Below, one piece after another: positions 56,442 to 64,000 of a DNA stretch of 64,000 nucleotides; the stretch's first letter is position 1, and each line of letters opens with the position of its first letter. Position numbers and translations under genes: made by a program. The DNA is taken from positions 33,467,795-33,531,794 of the forward strand of contig NC_092670.1 in NCBI RefSeq assembly GCF_964355755.1, written 5' to 3'. The notes under the pieces are model-generated. The model was not told the origin of the DNA. It saw nothing but the letters and a program-made list of their open reading frames with translations, and searched no databases. The stretch is from Antedon mediterranea (taxonomy: Eukaryota > Echinodermata > Crinoidea > Comatulida > Antedonidae).

Positions 56442-57391
56442 AGCCTATTTTCCACTAGGCAAATTGTTGGCGCGAATCTAACGTTTCGAAGAGAACAAAA
56501 TCGCCTACTCTCTTTCAACTACATGAGCGAATATCTGCGACGTTCAAGTTTCTCGCGTGGTTGCTGAGCATTTCGATTCGCATGAGTGCTCATGAAAGCG
56601 TCATAGCTCATTCCCTGAGCTCTGATTGGTTGCGCAATATTTCGCTTTGCAAAAAGTAGAAACAATTCGAACTATACCCCTTTCATACCAAAAGCAAAAC
56701 TCCGGAGACACTCCGGAGACACCCCGGAGTTGACGCCCCGCTGTTTGGTGTGAAAGGTAAAATCAAGCAACTCCGGAGTTTAAAACTGCGGGGTTGAACA
56801 GCTGAACATTCTCCGGAGAGCGAACTGCGGGGACACCCCGGTGTTTTGGTGTGAAAGGTACCAACATCAAACTCCGGAGTGTTTCGGGTCAAAAGGTTAT
56901 CCTCGCAATCAATTATTTATTTAGTTTTATTTTAAAACACTATAAATATTTGTAAAAAATATATAGCGGGTCTAGAAAATAATAAGTAGTATAAATAAAA
57001 CATTATATTACTTCTGAGACTTTTGAAAGTAATTATTAAATTTAAAATATTATTAATTAAAATGATTCTAATGATCGTCGCTATGTAAACAAACAAAATA
57101 GAGGGCGACATTTGCAATTTTATTTTATAAACCCCGGTGTTGCTAGGTTGGTGTGAAAGGGGTATCTCCGGAGTTTCTCGACGTTTTGAATGGTCATAAA
57201 CCCCGGGGTGTCTCCGGAGACACTCCGAAGTTTTGGTGTGAAAGGGGTACTAGTAAATTTCGCTGAAGCGAAAAATCAAAGGAACTAGAATTCGTCAAAG
57301 GAGGGAATGACAGACAGAAACTCGAATACGCACGCGCATAGCATGACGCTTTCGATTCGCGCGAACAAATTCACCTAGGGAAAAATCGGCT
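56442..57391. mobile_element. TTA-flanked MITE carrying another MITE inside it
   Basis: Ends AGCCTATTTTCCACTAGGCA and a CACCTAGGGAAAAATCGGCT right end are inverted repeats extending inward to GCGCGAATC / GATTCGCGCG. TTA stands on both sides (56439-56441 and 57392-57394). Removing the inner element (56675-57249) leaves about 375 bp, a usual MITE size. The AGCCTRTTTTCC start resembles the family at 11933 and 25258. Confidence 0.85.
56675..57249. mobile_element. Inner MITE rich in CTCCGGAG
   Basis: Ends TACCCCTTTCATACCAAAA and TTTTGGTGTGAAAGGGGTA are flanked by CTA on both sides (56672-56674 and 57250-57252). Subterminal arms carry repeated CTCCGGAG and CCCCGG words in both orientations, and a GGTGTGAAAGGTA word occurs twice inside as well. 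No transposase ORF is present. Confidence 0.9.
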
Positions 57392-57863
57392 TTATGTCGA
57401 ATCAATTCGTTTTTTGTAACTGCGTAAGCTAAGAAATATGTTAGCTTTCTGGTCGTCGTTACTTACAAGGTTGGGCCCTGGGGAACTTTAATTGAATGCC
57501 TGCCAAACTAATAGCCTTTCTAGTTTAATTCAGAGGCACATGGAGCTTCTGCTAGAAGACAGAAAAAATGTTTTGACTTGTCAAAAAGGTTTTTGAATAA
57601 CAAACATTAGGACTGAAACTTACAATTTTCATCATTCACAAAACAATTTTGAAACGAATTGGTTTATTTGTATTAAATGTGAGTACAAGTTTGTTACATT
57701 TCGTTAATATTTTCATACAATAATCTAGTTATAATTGTATAATTTATTTTTGGAATGCTCTTTTTAGAACTACTGTATTTGATTCAGGTACAATAAAAAT
57801 GAGTCAATAAAACACAAGTACATGTTGTTTATTTAGAAGAACAGTTCTACAAAATAGTCATAT

Positions 57864-60800
57864 TAGTATAGGCTGGTATGTCGTTTATATGAATGTCGTG
57901 TATATTTTTTGTTAAAAGCAAACTTTGACTTTATTTTATATCTTGATAATATAAGGAATGAAAAAAAATATGTTGCCATTTTTTCAAAAGACATTTAAAG
58001 GACCAAATTCAAGATGGCCGCCAACATTCAAATAACCCTATTAAAAATCAGAATATCATCAATAATACAAATTATAAATATGGAACAAGTCCGTTTTGAT
58101 GGTATTACTGTACCCATTATACAATCCTAACTATGTAAAGCGATAATCTGTCGGCCATCTTGGATTTCAAAATGGCCGCCACTAAAAATTAAATTCTTTA
58201 AATAATTTTTTTTAAATATGTGTGCATAAATTGTTGTTTGTACACAATGTTCTAAAATTGTCACTTCTCACAGGATTGTAAATTGTAAATATAAGGCTAA
58301 AGTTGTCAATGTCCTCTATAACAATAATACCCCACTATGACTATAAAATTAAATAATCGTTCAAAGTTGGAGTTGCAAAAGTATGGAACAAATTAACAAT
58401 TTATATCAAATATTCAACAACAATTACGTCTAACTAGAGGGTTAGACATCTTGTTCGCTCGCTCCCCTCTAGGAAGTGTAAACTAAGGTTCTCGGAAGGA
58501 TAATGACTCGGGTAAAAAGGTTTTAGAAGGACGTTCTCCTTGTACGTTTTCTGTCGGTTACCATTATTGAAAATGCTTGACATTCGAAAAACTAAACCTA
58601 CTCTGTTTCACAGTGTCTTAGATGATTAATAACATTTTAAAGTATAGTGTTTATTGTTTTATAGGGATGTGGGGAGGCAGAGTTCATTTGAGGGAGTTGC
58701 TTATTCGAGGGATTTTTTAGTCTTAATAATATCGTAACATTTATAATCAAATAAAATCCTCTAATAGATATGAAAAGTGGTAAAAAATTATAACAAATGC
58801 TTGGTAAATTATAGTTAACAGTGTAATGAATTCTATTATAAATAGTATATACAATATTGTGTGTATAATTAATGTGGATGGGCGTTTATTAGATAGTTGG
58901 GTAGGTGGGGGGAGGGGGTGTAGGCGATTATTATTCAAAGTGTTTTATTGGGGAGGCGTTTATTCAAATAAATACCATCATAATACATTATTTAATTTAA
59001 ACATCTTTTGAAACTAACTTCCGCGACAGTGTAGGCCGTTTCGGCCCAAGAAGGAAGATGTTTTAGACGGCTTGCAATATGGGCCCTAATGGGACACAGA
59101 TAGCCTACAGTTATTCCTGCCAGCTTACTCAATAAAACTCGGCTATCGGGATTTTATTTTTTAACTACTGTACCTTCACACGCGTGGTTTAATCCGAAAA
59201 TAAACAAAAAACTAAAATAGCTAATAGCCACTAACGACCAACTTTACTGAAACCAGGTAGTTGCAAGGTGAACCTGTGAACTCATCGTGAACCCGGAAAT
59301 TACTTTGACCGCGTACAATTGAAATTGAGTTGAAAATCTACCGATGAATCAGAAATTTTGTTTTAAAACTCTTTATAATATATTCCTAAGATAGAAATAT
59401 GGAAAAATATCGTAATAGTGAAAACTGTTTTACATTTCGCGGTACACCTGAGATAGTTCAGGTAGGTATCCAAGGCAGAAATTTGTTCCAAAGTTTTTCC
59501 ATTGTGCTCGCCTATGTCAGAATTAACCATAATTTATATATAGATTCTAAATTACAGATCTCATTTCTTTTCATGAAACTGAAACTTAACAGGAGACAGG
59601 ACCACAATATAAAACAAGTGCATTTATACCTTATTGTGAAATCCTGTATAAATATGTTAAATAATAAATGCGTTATTGCTATGTAATTCAATGTCTGAAC
59701 CTTCAGAGCCATAGTCACCAGTATGGTTGGTAAGTTTCAACCTATCAACTTTTGGCAGAAGCTTGAAGAAAATACAGATAAAGCTCTGCCTATAAATAAC
59801 CTTGTAAATGAATGAACTCCTACTTCTCATCTTCTACAATCTCAACCAATTTCATTAGATATGTACCCCCTACAGACAGACCAGCATTATACACTGGTTT
59901 GATGAGTGCACATGGTTGTGGTATAAAAACCCATGTACTAGGGAAAGACAAGAATGCCTGGTGATGACTCTTACCCGAGATGAGTGGAGGTGGAAAGAAA
60001 TGACATCAAAAAGCAATTATTATGTCGACCCGGTGAACTATATGGCTTTTGGTTGGACATGTAACATTGTGAAAATAGTGTTGAGGCAAGTGCTTTTTTT
60101 GAAACTGAACTTGTATTACCTATACAACTAGTGACACAAATCGGGACAAAAATATCTTAAATGGAAAACATCTGTAAAGGACAAAAGAACACTAATTCTG
60201 CTTTCTCTCTACAACTTGCTTCTACAAATGCAGACGGAGAAAGAGATTCTAAGTTAAGTATCATTTTGTTTGAAAGAGGCTGATCATAAAGATATTAACT
60301 TGAATACAGAGAGTCGACGAAATCTAAATGATGTGGTTAAACTATATCCCTATATACAGTATGGTATGTATATGAGAGGACATGTATGTGTGAGACTTGC
60401 TGGATTTACATCAATTGATCAGGGTCATTGAGCGTGGTATCATTGGAATAACATAAATTAATGATTTCATCAGAGCTGGCAAATTTAGTTTACATTTAAA
60501 GAGAGATGATATCCCGATTAATGAAGAATGCTGCAATTCGCACAAAGGTGTTTGTTGGCCATGGCATGATGAAATTGGACAGAAAATGTTTGAGGCATTG
60601 GTAAAAGTCTTGTAGAAGGCAAACTGTCTATATGGGATCCTAAGAAAACGACGAATATTGGCAAAAAATATATATGACGGTGAATACAGGTGACAAACTT
60701 ATCAAAGTAAAAGAAGACTCCTATAGAGATTATTTGCCGGTGAAATGAGGTATTTCAGTTATTTTGCCAATTTGTTTCTGAACAAGGTCTGTGGAAGTTT

Positions 60801-61538
60801 GATGGATACAGCAGTAGAGAACGAAGGAAGGTCAACTTACTGTATCGCATCCAAGATTAGAAATATTTCATTGAAGGACTTTGGCAGAGTTAGTTGTCAT
60901 TTAACTGAAGAAGTTTATGAGATGTTTTAATATGAAGAAGTGTACTGTCAGTACTGTAGACCTCCTGATGGTCAACATTTTGTGTTAATCACCATGTTGT
61001 TGTCATAAGCATATCATTTTGTATATTTCAATCTAATTTTATTTAACTTATACAAGTTTTAATAAGAAATTTAACCCATTTTAAAAAAATTGCGGCCATT
61101 TTAAAATTCAAAATGGCCGCCATTTTGTGTTAATCACCAATGTTGTTGTCATAGGCCTATCATTTTATGTGATTTCAATCAACGTCATAACTTGCACATG
61201 TTTTAATAAGAAATTTAATCCATTTTTTAAAAATGGCGGCCATTTTGAAATTCAAAATGTCAGAATACTAATGAATATAGGTTTATAATAATTCTTATAT
61301 AGCAGAGAACCCATATGAACTTAAAATATTATTCATAATGGGTGTTACTTTGTCCAATATGGTACATTTATTGGATATTTTACATATTGGCGGCCATCTT
61401 GGATTTGACACCCTTAAGCTTTTTAAAAAAAATGGCAACATATTTTTTTCATTACTTTACATCCTAAAGACACTAAATCAGCTGGAATTTTGCTTTTAAC
61501 AAAAAAATGACACGAAATTACATACTGGCCTACACTAT
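57864..61538. mobile_element. 3.7-kb DNA transposon-like element with about 200-bp inverted ends
   Basis: The left arm (57864 to about 58100: TAGTATAGGCTGGTATGTCG, a TTTTTTGTTAAAAGCAAA block, an AAATATGTTGCCATTTTTT block, an AAGATGGCCGCCAAC block, CCCATTATAC) is the diverged reverse complement of 61320-61538 (TTGGCGGCCATCTTGGATTT, TTTTGCTTTTAACAAAAAAA, CATACTGGCCTACACTA). GGCCGCCATTTTG-type words are repeated internally near 58010-58190 and 61080-61260. A decayed coding-like tract lies between. Precise ends and target duplication are uncertain. Confidence 0.65.
59385..60960 (+). pseudogene. Decayed coding-like tract inside the long-TIR element
   Basis: Several open stretches follow each other in shifting frames and read like protein: PTDRPALYTGLMSAHGCGI (about 59870-59930), LTRDEWRWKEMTSKSNYYVD (59965-60032), HLKRDDIPINEECC (about 60495-60537), and MDTAVENEGRSTYCIASK with RNISLKDFGRVSCHLTEEVY (60799-60921). 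They are broken by stops and frameshifts. The position inside inverted repeats suggests the element's own lost protein, but I recognise no transposase or other family. Confidence 0.4.
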
Positions 61539-61775
61539 ATTGTATTCGAAGTTCAGTTCAGATAACTAAATATTTGTAACCAAACGTTATATCTAAAATG
61601 CATGCCGTTAGCTGAGCTTTAGGGAGGCTAAGTTATTTAGCAGTTTTCATCAGCAATGCATTTGTTGATGAAGAAACATTTCTATTTGAATAACTGATAT
61701 AAAATAGAAATAACCATTACTTATTTCAGAGAGCGTTCTTATCCTAAGCAAAACCAACTTATTTAAATATTTTTC
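61539..61775. other. Short gap; nothing seen
   Basis: AT-rich DNA between the long-TIR element and the transporter pseudogene, with no supported feature. Confidence 0.4.
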
Positions 61776-63691
61776 AATGGACCAACTATCTTCAGTTGAA
61801 TTGTCGTCAGTTGATATTACTACGGTACTGATCCTATTGCTCCTGCCAGATTGCTGATGCATCACCACCAGAAAATTCTAATGCTTCATATACCCGTTTA
61901 CAGAAAATCATCATGGTGTGTATTGCGTTATCACACGTCTTAAACAATATGGCATATTCTGTTCTTACTCCGTTCTTCCTCTAACCGTGAGTATACTTTA
62001 AGTTAAGTTTCTTAATGAAGATGATCATAACCCACTTCCGCTCCCAACCAAAAAAAAACAAAAATAAATAAACTCTTGTTTTATGTGGACAAACACAAGC
62101 ACCAAAAATGTTTTGGTTAAAGTGAATAACGATTATGCGACATGTGGTAATCGTTAAAATAAATTATCTTTTAGGATTTCTTCTGTTTTCCTCCAAATAT
62201 CCTACAAACACAAATTAAGAGTAAACAAATATGGAACGGCAATCCAATCCGCAATTTTTGTATTTCTATTAAAAAATGTAACTAAATATATGACATTCTA
62301 GTTTTACAGGCAGAGGAGCACGGAGCTACACTGTCTGAAGTAGGGTTAATATTTGGGGTTTACTACGTGTTAATGTTTGTCTTTGCACTTATCACCGGAA
62401 AACTTGTGAGTTTAAGGAATACATTATTTATCAAAACTGAAAACGATATGTTATCAAAATAAAATTCAGCATGTAGAAGCACAATACATGTATTAGGATA
62501 GTAAAGATAAATTCGAAGTTAGACTAGCTATTGCAGCCAATACATTTTGAATTGTAGAAAACTCGGGGGAAATATGGCAAGGGTTTATTTCCATTGAATA
62601 GCCAAAAAAGGAAATTAGAACATGTTTATTACAAGCATTAAAACAAAATGCTGGTGTTGAAATTACAGTAAAAATATAGTTTTTCAATTTAACAATGACA
62701 ACAATTTGGCAAGATCTACTATTTTATAACCTCTGAGGTTTTATGAATAAATATCACAAATAGATCCCAGTGTTTGGTTTAAAGCCAACCTTAACAGTTG
62801 GTTACGTCATTGCAACAATAGGATATTTCCTATTGTTTGGGTAGGTTTTTATCATTTTATTTTCATAATCTCAACATACAATTAGCTGTTAAGACAAGTT
62901 AGTGCTAGATTAATCCTGATTTGATTGCTTTGTACTTATTTAATTAATACTGACCATTGCCGTCAATACTGTTAGTAGCTAATAGTATTGAAAAAGTTTG
63001 CTAATAATTAAATGTTATGTGGGGCCTAGATTCTCTTGAACTATCAATACACAAATCTCTCTCTCTCTCTTGATCCTTATATTTGCTTTGTAAATTACAT
63101 TTCATGCAATAAATGTTTTTTTTTATGAAAAAGGGTCCTAAGTAAATATTAGAGGAAACATTCATTGCATGATAGATTTCAAAAGTCAGGTTCATAACTT
63201 GATACATTATTTTTTTGTCAATGGAAAAAAATGTTGTGCTTATGTTATGGAACGAAATAAAGTTGATTGATTGTCAAAAATCACAAACTCATATTTTGGA
63301 AAGTGTTCTTAATCGAAAGAGCAGATTAGAATTTTTAAATATTTCTCAAACTACATTTGCCCACCATTTCCAGTAGTGTGGTTTGGTGAGAGTGTAAAGA
63401 AGTATATATAACTTCATAATCCGCAGTTGAACTACACAACTCGTAGAATGCGCGCGAACATCACCATGAACCTATCTGAATATTGTGTATAATTTTATTT
63501 ATTATTTGTGTATACTGCAACTCTGCTATGCTACAAAATAATAATTATTTGATTTTAGGTTTGTTGACATTTTCGAAGAGAAATCAACATTTTCGTTACG
63601 AGTTTTGACATCCATGGGTGGAGCAGCAGCTATAACGGCGAGCTTAACAATACTTGCAAATTGCTTTCAATGAACAATGTCCCAACCAATG
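61776..63691 (+). pseudogene. Broken second copy of an SLC18B1-like transporter, 5' part
   Basis: Four exons parallel the first four of the gene at 46260: about 61776-61976, 62310-62405, 62764-62840 and 63559-63691. They give YTRLQKIIMVCIALSHVLNN, then AEEHGATLSEVGLIFGVYYV, IPVFGLKPTLTVGYVIATIG, and GGAAAITASLTILANCF. Exon 2 is exactly 96 nt, as in the intact gene, and splice borders are kept. Exon 1 ends TPFFL and then TAA, with its GTGAGT donor out of phase. Exon 4 reads NCFQ, TGA, TMSQPM where the intact gene has NKFPDAIGQVM. The first ATG (61776) is in another frame from the conserved part. Two independent breaks argue for a pseudogene rather than one sequencing error. Later exons would lie beyond the window. 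Confidence 0.8.
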
Positions 63692-64000
63692 GTAAGGGCA
63701 ATTATAACACTGTTTTCATTGATGTTGATACTATATAGTCTTGCGCTTAACGCCATTGTTTTGACAACAACACATTTTAATAAATCGGTCGATTTGTTTT
63801 TCATTTCGTGAGTAAATTTTCTGAAGCTCCCTCTGTTTTTTATCTTAAATTCTTGCTCAGTAGAGCCAGTAGATCTTGGACAAATGTGATTGATTTGCAT
63901 CGTTGGTAACATAAACCAATCCAACCCGCAATCCAATACTCATTAGTCTCACTAATTCATATAGGAGATTTTATTATTTTAACTGCTCATCCACGTCACA

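Noticed and set aside
63059-63072. CT dinucleotide run and other microsatellites such as (AATA)n at 43834 and (TCTG)n near 10529
   Set aside because: Ordinary simple repeats with no evident function.
1-64000. CRISPR arrays, bacterial operons, ribosome binding sites or phage genes
   Set aside because: The DNA is eukaryotic with spliced genes; the tandem repeats seen are minisatellites without spacer structure.

Overview
The window is eukaryotic, AT-rich nuclear DNA. It holds three recognisable spliced genes and one broken gene, all on the + strand, with GT-AG introns of 0.1-3.5 kb packed with short transposable elements. The exostosin and SLC18B1-type proteins, the intron density and the very frequent AGGCCTA motifs suggest an invertebrate deuterostome, most likely an echinoderm. 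That placement is an inference; nothing here fixes the species.

Layout. (1) 1-16.1 kb: the 3' two thirds of an exostosin-1 (EXT1) glycosyltransferase gene, seven coding exons from 1679 to the stop at 14430. A decayed extra copy of its second in-window exon lies upstream at 759-860. The 3' UTR carries a three-copy tandem repeat. (2) 17.3-38.7 kb: a complete gene of 23 coding exons (20257-37788) whose frame closes exactly to 1386 residues. The protein has a lysine-rich N-terminus, TP-rich repeats, a charged helix, a C2-like region, four membrane helices and a C-terminal TRP(L/M)S repeat. I cannot name it securely. A likely 5' leader exon with a CRE site and a short upstream ORF sits at 17.4 kb. 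(3) 38.7-46.2 kb: intergenic, mainly a pair of nested Helitron-like elements. (4) 46.26-55.48 kb: a complete 11-exon MFS transporter of the SLC18B1 (vesicular polyamine transporter) type, 482 residues. A dead LINE and four copies of an ACCG-rich repeat lie in its introns. (5) 55.5-61.5 kb: nested MITEs and a 3.7-kb long-TIR element with a decayed ORF. (6) 61.78-63.69 kb: the first four exons of a second SLC18B1-like copy, with two stops, continuing beyond the window.

The genes do not form an obvious pathway: EXT1 makes heparan sulfate in the Golgi, the 1386-residue protein is an unnamed membrane protein, and SLC18B1 is a vesicle or plasma-membrane carrier. The least ordinary material is (a) the unnamed protein with its run of symmetric phase-1 exons and two coding minisatellites, and (b) a family of Helitron-like elements. 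In each Helitron-like copy the 10-12 base motif of the end palindrome recurs beside the hairpin at the other end. Where elements are nested, the two ends of each element match each other rather than those of the element they sit in or contain.
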